Of a stretch of 64,000 bases of DNA, positions 1 through 9,325 are shown piece by piece. The stretch's first letter is position 1; the number at the start of each line of letters is the position of its first letter. The stretch is from Paenibacillus tianmuensis (lineage in GTDB: Bacteria; Bacillota; Bacilli; Paenibacillales; NBRC-103111). Both the position numbers and the translations under genes were made by a program. The notes under the pieces were generated by a model. That model was given only the letters and a program-made list of their open reading frames with translations. It had not been told where the DNA came from and ran no database searches. The stretch covers positions 124,001-188,000 of the forward strand of contig NZ_FMTT01000004.1 of the NCBI RefSeq assembly GCF_900100345.1. Direction: 5' to 3'.

Positions 1-934
1 CCTTCATGTTCTCCAGAGTTAATTTATTCCTTTGTTCATTCTGCATGATGAGGAGATTCGTGCTGATATCCACTTTCCAGGTGACCCCCTCAGTGCCGAT
101 GGAGAGACGTTTACGGACTTTCGTTTTAGTTGCTTGAATGTCAACCTCGCGCCCGTTAACTACCAACGATTCGAAGAGTACCTTGTTTTCCCCTTTCAAT
201 AAGTAGTAATAAGTCATCTCACGCATCGGCAATTTTCCGATCATGCGGTCCTTTCTAAATACGGCCCCGCCGTTCAGTATGAAACTTCCTTTATTTGCAT
301 TTATTTGTTCATAGCGATCTGTCGTGGACAATGGCTTCGATCCACTGATGCTCAGCACAGGCAAAACCGTTAGGATGGAAGATTCCATATTCTCCATCAA
401 ATCTTTTATTCGCGATTTTTTGCTTACTCTCCCGGTCGTTTCCGACTCGAGCTCAATCAGGGAACGCAAATATCGTCCCGGTAATCTCTCTAGCGGGGTA
501 TACGTCATCATGACATCGGAAAGCGGAGAATCCGTAACGAATAAATAAAGATCGGAACGTCTGTTGTACTGTCTCTCAAAAAAGTTAAGGAATGTTTGCA
601 AGCCTTGTCTGGCGTACCGTTCGGTCACGATCTCCGACTGATAATGATCAGGAAACAAATTCCGCGGCATAATTTCTGCCGTTTTCAGTGATAAATCCCG
701 AATGTTGAATCCCTCAACTTTATAGGTATACACTGGGGACTTGATGCCGCTGCTTTTTGTGGACGCAACCGCCTCCGGGTTAACTATTTGATAATAGACA
801 ATAAATTTTCCGGTCTCCGGATCCGAATCTACGCCAATTAGCTCCGCAATCGCCAATTGAGTGATTTCTACTTTATCCCAGCAACCCGTTAGGCAAACCG
901 AAAAAAAAATGATCAACATCATTTTCTTTAACAT
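1..934 (-). CDS. gerAC: Ger(x)C-family spore germination lipoprotein, 3' end cut by window edge
   Basis: The frame starts at an ATG at 934 and stays open to the window edge (311 codons), so the C-terminus is missing. The N-terminus is a lipoprotein signal with lipobox LTGC at about residues 15-18, followed by WDKVEITQLA, typical of Ger(x)C proteins. In this family the C subunit is a membrane-anchored lipoprotein of the germinant receptor in the spore inner membrane. It begins one base after the gerAA stop, so the two are co-transcribed. The B (permease-like) subunit is not between A and C and may follow C outside the window. Confidence 0.9.
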   Translation of the reverse strand, partial: MLKKMMLIIFFSVCLTGCWDKVEITQLAIAELIGVDSDPETGKFIVYYQIVNPEAVASTKSSGIKSPVYTYKVEGFNIRDLSLKTAEIMPRNLFPDHYQSEIVTERYARQGLQTFLNFFERQYNRRSDLYLFVTDSPLSDVMMTYTPLERLPGRYLRSLIELESETTGRVSKKSRIKDLMENMESSILTVLPVLSISGSKPLSTTDRYEQINANKGSFILNGGAVFRKDRMIGKLPMREMTYYYLLKGENKVLFESLVVNGREVDIQATKTKVRKRLSIGTEGVTWKVDISTNLLIMQNEQRNKLTLENMK

Positions 935-935
935 T

Positions 936-2435
936 TCATGGGTTACTCCTTCGTTTTTTCTTCGTTCGATTCATCCTGGGATACGAATTCATCCATAAAC
1001 GGGGTAATCGTACAAGAATATCTTTCCAGTCGGACGTTGTTATAGGAGCGATCGGAGTCAGATAAGGGACACCGAATGACTTTATAGAAGCCAGATGTAC
1101 CACCGTGAATAATACACCGCACAAAACACCATAAAATCCCACCGTCCCTGCCAAAATCATATAGAAAAATTGAAGAATCCGCTGAGTAATGCCGAAGTTG
1201 TACGTCGGTGCCACAAAATTGGATATCGCCGTGACCGAGACGACAATAACCATGACAGCCGAAACAAGTCCTGCTTGCACGGCCGCCTGACCCAATACCA
1301 GCGCGCCAACAATGGAGATGGTTTGTCCTGCAACTCTCGGCATGCGAAGGCCTGCTTCGTGCAACACCTCGAACGTGATCATCATGACTAATGCTTCAAT
1401 GATAGCGGGAAATGGCACCCCTTCTCGCTGAGCCGCGATGCTGATTAATAAAGAGTGGGGAAGTAGCTCTTGGTGATAAGAGACGACCGCAATATATAGC
1501 GCAGGTATTAACACGGCCATGAGAAAAGAGAGTACTCGCAGCCACCGCAGCAAAGTGGCAATATCGGCTCTTTGATAATAGTCTTCCGGCGAAATAAACA
1601 ATTGAAAAAAAGTAATAGGACCGATCAATGCATCCGGAGAACCGTCAACAAGCACGCCTACTCGCCCTTCCAGAAGGTGCGAAGCTACCACGTCTGGACG
1701 TTCAGTATCAAGTATTGTGGAGAACGGTGACATCGTCTTATCCTGAATCCATTCTTCAATATAGTTGCTATCGAGCACGCTATCGATCCGGATCGAATGA
1801 ATGCGGTTTCGGAACTCATCGACTACGCCTTCGGGAGCAAGATTTCCTAGATAAAGCAAGTTGACCTTCGTCTCCGTTTCTGTTCCAATCACAAACTGTT
1901 CTATACAAAAATGAGCATTTTTGATTCTTTTGCGCAAGAGAGATATGTTAGTAGCTAAATCTTCCGTAAATCCTTCCGCCGGTCCTTGGACAGTAGACTC
2001 AATCAAAGGTTCGGTTACGTTTCGGTGAGCCGATTTGGAGGTATCCAATACTAATATCTGACTCATGCTGGAGAAAACTAATAGACAATGGCCGTTTAAT
2101 AAGCCTCGAATACATTGCTTTAATTCTTTGGTTACCTCAATTGAGCTAAAAGGAATTCTACTCTCTATAACATCGAGAGCATTCTTAGACAATTCCAATT
2201 CACAGGCTAGAGACGGTTCAGATAAGAATCGAAGAACACTTTGTTCTATTCCCGCTTTATCCGCTAAGGTTTGAATGAACAAGCAATAGCCGGAAACCTC
2301 CGTCGATAGCGCGAGCTTGCGGTACACTAGATCCGGCGGATTGCGCAACACTCCTGCAATTTGCTGAACAAACGCCTCCGGGTTTTTGCCGTCATAATTA
2401 GAGTACTCTGACTCTGTTGTCTCCCTTACACTCAT
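936..2435 (-). CDS. gerAA: GerA-family spore germination protein (germinant receptor A subunit)
   Basis: This is a 499-residue protein with a soluble N-terminal half and several membrane segments in the C-terminal half (about residues 285-470). It carries GerA-family signatures such as GRVGVLVDGSPDALIGP and the PFPAIIEALVMMITFE segment. It is the A subunit of the nutrient germinant receptor that triggers germination at the spore inner membrane. The ATG at 2435 is preferred over a TTG two codons upstream because an AAGGTG ribosome site lies seven bases before it. It heads an operon with gerAC. It would be expected to be read late in the forespore, but I could not assign a sigma-G promoter with confidence. 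Confidence 0.93.
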   Translation of the reverse strand: MSVRETTESEYSNYDGKNPEAFVQQIAGVLRNPPDLVYRKLALSTEVSGYCLFIQTLADKAGIEQSVLRFLSEPSLACELELSKNALDVIESRIPFSSIEVTKELKQCIRGLLNGHCLLVFSSMSQILVLDTSKSAHRNVTEPLIESTVQGPAEGFTEDLATNISLLRKRIKNAHFCIEQFVIGTETETKVNLLYLGNLAPEGVVDEFRNRIHSIRIDSVLDSNYIEEWIQDKTMSPFSTILDTERPDVVASHLLEGRVGVLVDGSPDALIGPITFFQLFISPEDYYQRADIATLLRWLRVLSFLMAVLIPALYIAVVSYHQELLPHSLLISIAAQREGVPFPAIIEALVMMITFEVLHEAGLRMPRVAGQTISIVGALVLGQAAVQAGLVSAVMVIVVSVTAISNFVAPTYNFGITQRILQFFYMILAGTVGFYGVLCGVLFTVVHLASIKSFGVPYLTPIAPITTSDWKDILVRLPRLWMNSYPRMNRTKKKRRSNP

Positions 2436-2587
2436 GCGCAAACACCTTCAATCGCGGTTGTTAGTTCCAGTATTTCCGTGTATTAAACCTGATAAACACT
2501 TTGCGTTTTATAATTTACTGATGTACTCAAATAACGTGTAGAAATCTGTAAATTAACTGGTAGCCTGCAACTCTGCGCTTTATCAAG

Positions 2588-2625
2588 AAAAACCGTCAGG
2601 GTAGATCTCTCTGACGGTCTTTTTG
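2588..2625. terminator. Bidirectional rho-independent terminator
   Basis: An ACCGTCAG / CTGACGGT stem has T-runs on both sides (CTTTTTG on plus, TTTTTC on minus). It overlaps the last codons of the small IS-associated gene and separates it from gerAA. Confidence 0.75.
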
Positions 2626-2904
2626 GGTTTGGAGGATATCTGAGACTTTGTATTCGTAGCCATGTACACCAATGTAATGCTCAGGGTACATTTCTCCTCC
2701 ACAATGTTCGCATCCAAATTTAGGCGGCACACTTGGATCTCCACCATCCATTCGGTCAAAATCTCTTACGACTCCCAGCGGTATCGTTTCTTCCTCTTTA
2801 CATTCCAAACAAACATAATTGACGTGTTGGTTGTCCATCATTCGGCGACTCGCGCTCACCGACGACTCCTTTTTCTTCTTTACGACTTTTCGTTTCTTCG
2901 ACAC
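2596..2904 (-). CDS. Small zinc-ribbon protein associated with IS91-type element
   Basis: This 102-residue protein has a lysine-rich start and two cysteine pairs, CLEC near residue 32 and CEHC near residue 69, which suggest a small zinc ribbon. The C-terminal part contains GVHGYEYKVSD. It overlaps the 3' end of the transposase frame by about 107 bases in a different frame. Its function is unknown. Position and orientation suggest it travels with the IS91-type element. The gene looks intact, although the transposase is not. Confidence 0.55.
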   Translation of the reverse strand: MSKKRKVVKKKKESSVSASRRMMDNQHVNYVCLECKEEETIPLGVVRDFDRMDGGDPSVPPKFGCEHCGGEMYPEHYIGVHGYEYKVSDILQTQKDRQRDLP

Positions 2905-3934
2905 CGGTGAGATCTCGAATCATCCTCTCTAGCGTGGCTTTCGTTGTTTGACAGGAGGCATATTTCACCCGCAGTTGGCCTTCCTCCAAGCAGACTTCTC
3001 CCTTGTACTCAAGGTAACACTCACATTTCAGACAGACCATCGGGTCTTTCCCCGTATTTGCTTGTATCCGCTCTCTCCATTTTCGTCTAATCAGTTGCTT
3101 CACTTTCACCAACGTCCGCTTCACTGTTGCTTGCCATGCCTTTACCTTCTCTTGCAGATATTCTTAGACCGCCTTGCATACACCCCGTAGTGCCGGTCTG
3201 CGAATGTACCTGCCTATATATCCAAGCTGCGCTTTCACATTTCCACTTTGTTTTGGCGCATGCACATAGAAGCCTTCCTCATTCTCCAAGTAGGCCTTCT
3301 GCAACAACGGTTGTACCTTCCGCTTCTCTTCTTCCGTCAGTGATCTGCAGATCAACTTCAGCACCACGGTCTGCCACACTTTTCGCAGCTTTTGAAATGG
3401 AATGTAGTCGTACGTTTTCCACTCTCCGTTTGCCGTCATCCCTCCCATCGTGACCAACATGTGCACATGGGGATTAAAGTTTAACCTCGATCCAAACGTA
3501 TGTAAGCCAGCTATGACTCCAACTTTCACTTTGTGCTTCTTCTCAAAATGCTCTTGCACGACTCGTACCGCTTCGTCCATGAAATCTTTTAGCATCTCTC
3601 GATGCCTCAGGAAAATGTCACGTAGCCCTTCATCGATCGTGAAGATCATATGGCGGTGATTGACCTGGAACACATCTTCCGCCATCATACGGCTCCACTC
3701 TTCCGTCTCTCCGCACGAACAAGTCGTGCAAAATCGTCCTTTGCACCGATAAGGAACTCTTCTTATATCGTGGCAGCCTTCGCACACCAATAGCTTGAAC
3801 CCGTTCTTTGGATTCCCGCAGCCCAGAAACTTACCCACTTCTTTCTCAACCGCAGGTCGAATCCGCTTCTTATGCTTCACAGAAAACCATTCCCAGTTTT
3901 CTTGAAATATCCGCTTCAGTACGTTGTTCTCCAT
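2798..3934 (-). pseudogene. IS91-family transposase, internally deleted and frameshifted
   Basis: The N-terminal part (256 codons) has the zinc-binding cysteine cluster (CEGC, CKGRFCTTC), the HVH metal motif at residues 156-158 and the paired tyrosines Y239 and Y243 (YIGRY) of the Y2 nuclease. After RRPA the text jumps to what reads in another frame as HYGVYARRSK, a C-terminal IS91 motif, so the segment between them is lost. A TAA follows at about 3164, and the original frame resumes as EYLQEKVKAWQ and runs to 2798. The catalytic half survives, but the full protein cannot be made from one frame. Confidence 0.8.
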
Positions 3935-3994
3935 TTTCTTACCTTAACAAATTTTCTGAAATAGGGTAATGATTTTATACTTTCTTATCTGTTG

Positions 3995-4037
3995 AAAAAG
4001 CTTCCCGCGAGCCGCTTTCGGCGGTTCACGGGAAGCT
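3995..4037 (-). terminator. Rho-independent terminator after murQ
   Basis: A long hairpin (GAGCTTCCCG... pairing with CGGGAAGCTT) starts a few bases after the murQ stop and is followed on the minus strand by TTTTTC. It closes the 4041-9255 operon. Confidence 0.85.
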
Positions 4038-4040
4038 CTG

Positions 4041-4961
4041 TTATCCGATCCGTTGGCCTTCCAGCCAGCGGACCGCCTCTCCAAAATGGTCACCCGACCG
4101 CACTAAAGCAGCCGACGCTTCCTGCCTGTCAATCGCAAACCGGTGCATCAGAATCGCCAGACGCGCATCGCCTTCGGCCTTCCGGGCCAGCTCCTCCGCC
4201 GTCGTCCGGTCCGCTCCGGTCGCTTCGCTTATGATGCGCACGACCCTCTCGCGCAGCTTGGCGTTCGTCGCCTGCACGTTCACCATCAGGTTGCCGTACA
4301 CTTTGCCGAGCTGAACCATCACCGTTGTGCTGATCATGTTCAGCACCATCTTTTGCGCGGTGCCGGCTTTCATGCGTGTCGAACCGGTAACCACCTCGGG
4401 TCCGACCGGCACCTCGATGCCGTGTACCGCCGCCCGGCTAAGCTCGGTGTCCGTGTTGCACGAAATGCCGACGGTTACGGCGCCGATGCGGTTGGCCTCG
4501 CAGATCGCCCCCAGCACATACGGCGTCCGGCCGCTCGCCGTAAGGCCGACGACCGCGTCCGCCGCCGTCGCATAGCGCGCGATATCGGCTGCCCCGGCTT
4601 CCAGGTCATCCTCCGCGTTTTCGACAGCGTTCACCATCGCCGTCTCGCCCCCGGCAATGATGCCGCGCACGAGCGACGAATTGACCCCGAACGTCGGAGG
4701 ACACTCGGACGCGTCCAGAATGCCAAGCCGGCCGCTCGTTCCGGCCCCGATGTAATAAAGCTTGCCGCCCTGCTTCAGCCGCGCCGCAATCGCGGTGATG
4801 GCTTCTTCGATTTGCGGCAGCGCGGTTTGCACGGAAGCGGCAATCTTACCGTCCTCGCTGTTGATCGTCTCGATGATTTCCCGCACGCTCATCCGGTCCA
4901 AATGAACGGACTTGGCGTTGCGCTGTTCCGTTACCGGCTGACGTTGTTCGTTATGCGTCAT
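4041..4961 (-). CDS. murQ: N-acetylmuramic acid 6-phosphate etherase
   Basis: This 306-residue protein has the MurQ/SIS-domain signatures GAGTSGRLGILDASECPPTFG (split here as GAGTSGRLG and DASECPPTFG) and GSTRMKAGTAQK. MurQ cleaves the lactyl ether of MurNAc-6-phosphate to give GlcNAc-6-phosphate and D-lactate in the cytoplasm, feeding recovered cell-wall sugar into amino-sugar metabolism. It is the last gene of an operon with a sugar ABC transporter and a serine hydrolase. There is no murP PTS permease, murR regulator or MurNAc kinase beside it, so the source of its phosphorylated substrate is unclear. Confidence 0.95.
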   Translation of the reverse strand: MTHNEQRQPVTEQRNAKSVHLDRMSVREIIETINSEDGKIAASVQTALPQIEEAITAIAARLKQGGKLYYIGAGTSGRLGILDASECPPTFGVNSSLVRGIIAGGETAMVNAVENAEDDLEAGAADIARYATAADAVVGLTASGRTPYVLGAICEANRIGAVTVGISCNTDTELSRAAVHGIEVPVGPEVVTGSTRMKAGTAQKMVLNMISTTVMVQLGKVYGNLMVNVQATNAKLRERVVRIISEATGADRTTAEELARKAEGDARLAILMHRFAIDRQEASAALVRSGDHFGEAVRWLEGQRIG

Positions 4962-5018
4962 AAAATGTCCTTCCCTTCCTGGTTCCCTGACCGCAATAGC
5001 TGCCTTTCTCGTCCCGTC

Positions 5019-5843
5019 TTACTTGACCGCGCCTGCCGTCATGCCGTCCATAAACTGCCTGGAGGAGACGGCGAAGAGTACGATCATCGGCAGCGACGAC
5101 AAGGTCAGGCCCGCGAACAGCACGCTCCAATCGGTGGAGTATTCGCTGAACAATGTCAGCATGCCAACGGGAATCGTCTTTTTCACTTCGTCTTGGATGA
5201 AGATCAGCGGGAAGAAGAAATCGTTCCACACCGTGATGAAATTCATGATCATAACCGTTCCGAGCGCCGGTCTCATCAAGGGCGCCACGATACTCAGCAG
5301 CAGGCGGAGATCGGAACAGCCGTCGATCCGCCCCGCCTCTTCCAACTCCTTCGGCAGCGTCCGGAAAAATCCGGTCAAGATCAGGACCGACATCGGGATG
5401 CCGATAGCCGTATACATCAGAATCAGCGAAGTAACTGTGTTCATCAGCCCCAAATTTTTCATCAGCATGAACAGCGGGACGATGCCGAGCTTGACCGGAA
5501 TCATCATGCCGAGCAGGAAGAAGAAGAACAGCGCCGGATTCCAGCGGAACGGATATCTGGCAATATAGAACGATGCCAGCGACCCGGACAGCAGGATCAG
5601 GGTTACGGATACGACGCTGACCGTCAGGCTGTTCCAGAAATAATCGAAGTAAGGCAGCTGGTCCAACAGCTTCTTATAGGCAGTCATGCTCCAAGCCTTC
5701 GGCAGCCCGATCGGATTTTTGAAAATGTCGATGTTCGTCTTGAACGAAGACAAGAGCATCAGAACGATCGGATAGAGGCTGAGGAGCGCGAACAGACTGG
5801 CGATAACATAATGCGATGCGCGTAATGCCGGATTTGTTTTCAC
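5019..5843 (-). CDS. Sugar ABC transporter permease (MalG type)
   Basis: A 274-residue integral membrane protein with about six membrane segments and the EAA loop (EELEEAGRIDGCSDLRLL) that contacts the ATPase. It belongs to the CUT1 carbohydrate importer family. The start is a GTG at 5843 with AAAGGGGG upstream. It follows the partner permease and precedes murQ, so the likely cargo is MurNAc or a muropeptide-derived sugar; this is inferred from context only. No ATPase gene is present, as is common where a shared MsmX-type ATPase serves many importers. Confidence 0.9.
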   Translation of the reverse strand: MKTNPALRASHYVIASLFALLSLYPIVLMLLSSFKTNIDIFKNPIGLPKAWSMTAYKKLLDQLPYFDYFWNSLTVSVVSVTLILLSGSLASFYIARYPFRWNPALFFFFLLGMMIPVKLGIVPLFMLMKNLGLMNTVTSLILMYTAIGIPMSVLILTGFFRTLPKELEEAGRIDGCSDLRLLLSIVAPLMRPALGTVMIMNFITVWNDFFFPLIFIQDEVKKTIPVGMLTLFSEYSTDWSVLFAGLTLSSLPMIVLFAVSSRQFMDGMTAGAVK

Positions 5844-5861
5844 GAAGCGTCTACCCCCTTT

Positions 5862-6818
5862 CTAATACTCCATGTCCCGCTTGCGAACATAGGCCATAAA
5901 CAATGCGGACAGTGTAGCGATGATCAAGAACAGCACGACCGCCAGCGCCGAGCCCAAACCGACCGCCACGCCGTCGCCCGACGATCCGCCGAAAGCCGTA
6001 CGGTAAAAGAAAACCGCCAGCGTATCCGTCGAATAGTACGGCTCCCCTTGCGAGCCCTGCATCGCATATACAAGCTCGAACGCTTCGAACGCGTGGATGA
6101 ACGTAAATACGGTAAGGATGACAATGGACTGCGTCATCATAGGCAGAATGATCGAGCGAATCAAGCGGAAGCCCTGCACCCCGTCCAGCCTCGACGCCTC
6201 GATCACCTCTTGGGAGATCGACTGCAAGCCTGCAAGCAGAATCAGCACCGCGAAGCCGACGCCAAACCAACTGTTTGCGAGAATGATCGCTGTCAGCGCC
6301 GTGTCCGGTTCGCCCAGCCACGGCCTCGCCCATTCGGCGAGACCGATGTTCTTGAGCGCGAAGTTTACGACGCCGGAATTCGGGTTCAGCATCAGCTTCC
6401 ACAGAAAGCCGACGACGATGACCGACAGCAGCCGTGGCACGAAATAGGCCATTTTGAACAGCTCCGCGCCCTTTATTTTCGTGTAAATAATATACGCCAA
6501 AATGAAGGCGATTCCATTTTGCACGATCATTTCAAGTATAAAATAGTAAACGTTATGCCCAAACGCGTTCCAGAACAGCCCGTTGAACGGCTCCGTCGTA
6601 AACAGCTTGACGAAATTGTCGATGCCGACAAAAGCGCCCTTCTGAAGCCCCTTCCAGTCGAACAAGCTGTAGCTGAAAGCCGCTACGATCGGATACACGA
6701 CAAACAGCGTGTAGACGGCGAGGGCGGGAACCGGGAACAGGTGGATGATCCCTCGTTTCCAGTTCAAACCCGGCTTCCGTTTGCTCGTGCGGTCCCATAC
6801 CGCCGCTTCTCGATTCAT
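5862..6818 (-). CDS. Sugar ABC transporter permease (MalF type)
   Basis: A 318-residue membrane protein with a short cytoplasmic N-terminus, membrane segments and the conserved EAA-loop region (SQEVIEASRLDGVQGFRLI). It should form the heterodimeric channel with the product of the next gene. It lies 41 bases after the binding-protein gene and 18 bases before the second permease gene, in one operon. Confidence 0.9.
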   Translation of the reverse strand: MNREAAVWDRTSKRKPGLNWKRGIIHLFPVPALAVYTLFVVYPIVAAFSYSLFDWKGLQKGAFVGIDNFVKLFTTEPFNGLFWNAFGHNVYYFILEMIVQNGIAFILAYIIYTKIKGAELFKMAYFVPRLLSVIVVGFLWKLMLNPNSGVVNFALKNIGLAEWARPWLGEPDTALTAIILANSWFGVGFAVLILLAGLQSISQEVIEASRLDGVQGFRLIRSIILPMMTQSIVILTVFTFIHAFEAFELVYAMQGSQGEPYYSTDTLAVFFYRTAFGGSSGDGVAVGLGSALAVVLFLIIATLSALFMAYVRKRDMEY

Positions 6819-6859
6819 TGCGCCCCGCCCTTTCTATAAAGTTTGTGTCGACCGGCGGT

Positions 6860-8176
6860 TTATTTGGCCGCGGGCTTGAACCAGGAATCGGCGCTCTTCT
6901 GCACGATATCCGTCACCGTGTCCGGTTTTTCCTTGCCCAAAAACATTCCTTGGAGTGTCGTCTCCAGCGTAGCCTTGGTCGTCGGATTGCCTGCACTGAA
7001 ATGCACGACCATCGCATACGGCGTGGAATTAGCGGCAGCGAGCTGAATCATTTTCGCGACGAGCGGGTCGGAGGATTCCACGCCCGGAATCGTGCTCGGC
7101 TTCTTCAGATCGTCGGCCACCATCTTGCCGAATTCCTTCGTCGTCATGAACTCGATAAATTTCAAAGCCGCCTGCTTGTTCTTGGACGCCGCGTTAACGG
7201 CGAACGAACCGTCCACCCAATTGGTCACGCTGGCCTTGCCGTCCGCCTTCACGGGAGGAACCGGGAACAAATCGAGATCAAGATCCGGGTTCATCTTTTT
7301 CATCACCGCAATTTCCCAGTCGCCCATCACGATCATGCCCGCCTGCTCGGTGACGAACAGATTGCGCATGTCATCCATGCCGAGACCCGTATAATTTTCC
7401 GGGAAATATTTTGTCAGTCCTTGGAACATCGTGATCGAATCGGTGAACTCTTTGCTTTTGAAGTTCATTTTGCCTGTGATCAGGTTGTTGACAAACTCGG
7501 TGCCGCCGTAAAATTGCGGGCCGAGCGCACCGTGCGTCAGGGACAAAATCCAGCCTTCCTTGGAGCCGAAGGCAAACGGCGTAATCTTGTTCTGTTTCAG
7601 CGTATCGGCCGCCTTCATCAGCTCGTCCCACGTTTTCGGCTCGGACAGGTTAAACTTTTTGAACAGCGTTTTGTTATAAAAAATTTGCGTCGAGCTGTAG
7701 ACCGTCGGCACGCCGTATACTTTACCGTCCTTACCGGTCGCGGCCATTTTCGCTTCCTTCGGAATCGCTTCGAGCCCCTTGACGCTGGCGAGCGGCTCCA
7801 AGTAGTTGGCGTCGGCGAGCGCGATGCCGGCCGCATACGGCCTGAGATGGATGATGTCGGGGCCGCTGCCGGTTTGCAGCGCCGTATTCAGCACCGTGTT
7901 GTATTCGGTATTCTTGGTCGGCTTGAATTCGATTTCGATGTCGGGATTCGCCTTGTTGAACGCTTTAATGATCTTCTCATATACTTCCTTGTCTTCCGTC
8001 CGCCAGCTGCCCATCGTCAGCTTGACCTTCTGGCCTTCCGTCTTCTGTCCTCCGCCGCCATTTGCCGTCGGCGTTTCCTTGGCTCCGTCTTTCGACGGGC
8101 TGCTGCAGCCCGTTGCGATCAGCGATATGGCCGCAGCGAGCGCGATTGCCGTTTTCGTTGTCTTTGTCCCCTTCAT
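6860..8176 (-). CDS. Sugar-binding lipoprotein of ABC importer (family 1)
   Basis: A 438-residue extracellular solute-binding protein. The signal peptide ends in the lipobox IATGCSS, so it is anchored outside the membrane by a lipidated cysteine at about residue 24. The region VKLTMGSWRTEDKEVYEKI and later FNKANPDIEIEF are typical of family 1 sugar-binding proteins. AGGGAGGG precedes the ATG. Its place upstream of two permeases and MurQ suggests binding of an amino sugar or disaccharide released from peptidoglycan. The ligand cannot be read from sequence. Confidence 0.9.
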   Translation of the reverse strand: MKGTKTTKTAIALAAAISLIATGCSSPSKDGAKETPTANGGGGQKTEGQKVKLTMGSWRTEDKEVYEKIIKAFNKANPDIEIEFKPTKNTEYNTVLNTALQTGSGPDIIHLRPYAAGIALADANYLEPLASVKGLEAIPKEAKMAATGKDGKVYGVPTVYSSTQIFYNKTLFKKFNLSEPKTWDELMKAADTLKQNKITPFAFGSKEGWILSLTHGALGPQFYGGTEFVNNLITGKMNFKSKEFTDSITMFQGLTKYFPENYTGLGMDDMRNLFVTEQAGMIVMGDWEIAVMKKMNPDLDLDLFPVPPVKADGKASVTNWVDGSFAVNAASKNKQAALKFIEFMTTKEFGKMVADDLKKPSTIPGVESSDPLVAKMIQLAAANSTPYAMVVHFSAGNPTTKATLETTLQGMFLGKEKPDTVTDIVQKSADSWFKPAAK

Positions 8177-8205
8177 TCTTAAGCCCTCCCTTGGATGATG
8201 ATCCT

Positions 8206-9255
8206 CTATTTATCCTCAATGAGCGAGGTATAAACCGTCGTATGCAAAACCGGCCGCAGCTCCCGCATGATTGGACTTCGTCCGAAGTGCACCGCGTTCG
8301 TCAAGAAGACGACAATCAGCTCGTGAAACGGGTCGATCCACAGGCTCGTTCCGGTAAAGCCGGTATGTCCGAAGCTGCCGTGCGGCCAAGACGCCCCGCA
8401 AGCCGGCGACCGCTCCTGACCGTGCCATAGTTCCCAGCCGAGCGCCCGGCCTTGATACGGATTGCGGAAGCAACCGTCGATCGTTTCCCTGCTTAGCAGT
8501 CCTCCGCCGTCCGGGTCAAGCCATGCTCGGGCGTACTTGCGCAGGTCGTCCGCCGTTGTGAACAGCCCCGCGCTGCCGCTGACGCCTCCGAGGTGATAGC
8601 TCTTCTCGTCATGGACGACTCCATGCACATACCCCGTACCATCGTCCAGCGGTTCCGTGGCGGCGATTCGTCCACGCAGCTCGGGCCGCGGATTGAATGT
8701 CGAATCGGCCATCCCCAGCGGGTCGAACACATAACGGCGCGCGCACGATTCCAGCGATTGCCCGGATACGACGGCAGCGACTTCGCCGAGCAAAATCATC
8801 CCGAGGTCGCTGTACACTGCCTGCTCCCCGGGCTCCGCCACCAGCTCCTGCTTCAGCACGAGAGGGATGACATCCCGGCGCTCCGTCCGTTTGGCATAAG
8901 GAAGCTCAGGAGAAAGCCCAGACGTATGCATCAGCAGATGGCGCAGCGTCACGTTCGGATGGCGGAAGCCGGTAATATACGCTTGGGCGGGATCGTCCAG
9001 CCGGAGCCTTCCCTGTTCCCCCAGCGCCAGAATGACCGGCAAGGTCACCGTGATTTTCGTTAACGAAGCGACATCGAACATCGTTCGCTCGGTTATCCGG
9101 CACTCGGCGGTGCCGTCCGAATAAGACCCGTAAGCTTGGCTCCATCGAACGTCAGTTCCCAGCGAGATATCCACAACGGCTCCGGGAATCGCCTTTTCCT
9201 TCACCCAGCGCCGGATCAGCCGGTCTACCTCGTTCCATTTCTTTGGATCGGTCAT
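8206..9255 (-). CDS. Beta-lactamase-family serine hydrolase in MurQ operon
   Basis: A 349-residue serine hydrolase of the class C beta-lactamase/esterase fold. It has the SxxK motif in VASLTKI (about residue 76), YSD in place of YxN, and an HTG triad in GHTGFTGTS. There is no signal peptide or membrane segment, so it should act in the cytoplasm. A related hydrolase (ybbE) occurs in the murQ operon of Bacillus subtilis. The first position in this operon suggests a role in trimming or de-esterifying imported muropeptides; that role is inferred. Confidence 0.85.
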   Translation of the reverse strand: MTDPKKWNEVDRLIRRWVKEKAIPGAVVDISLGTDVRWSQAYGSYSDGTAECRITERTMFDVASLTKITVTLPVILALGEQGRLRLDDPAQAYITGFRHPNVTLRHLLMHTSGLSPELPYAKRTERRDVIPLVLKQELVAEPGEQAVYSDLGMILLGEVAAVVSGQSLESCARRYVFDPLGMADSTFNPRPELRGRIAATEPLDDGTGYVHGVVHDEKSYHLGGVSGSAGLFTTADDLRKYARAWLDPDGGGLLSRETIDGCFRNPYQGRALGWELWHGQERSPACGASWPHGSFGHTGFTGTSLWIDPFHELIVVFLTNAVHFGRSPIMRELRPVLHTTVYTSLIEDK

Positions 9256-9295
9256 CTCTCCATCGCCGCCCCTCTCTCTAAAGTCGACGTCATTT

Positions 9296-9309
9296 TGTAA
9301 ACGCTATCA
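9296..9309. promoter_or_regulatory. CcpA catabolite-responsive element (cre)
   Basis: TGTAAACGCTATCA fits the Bacillus cre consensus TGWNANCGNTNWCA at every defined position. It lies about 11-24 bases downstream of the expected transcription start of the MurQ operon, where bound CcpA would block elongation. Confidence 0.8.
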
Positions 9310-9325
9310 TTTGTTTTATATTCAT

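Larger units (their letters stand above)
2596..3934 (-). mobile_element. Decayed IS91-family (rolling-circle) element
   Basis: The segment holds a broken Y2-type IS91 transposase gene followed on the same strand by a small zinc-ribbon gene; I recall similar small genes next to Bacilli IS91-type transposases. IS91 elements lack terminal inverted repeats and make no target duplication, so the outer ends cannot be placed from this sequence. The coordinates given cover only the coding remnants. Confidence 0.7.
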
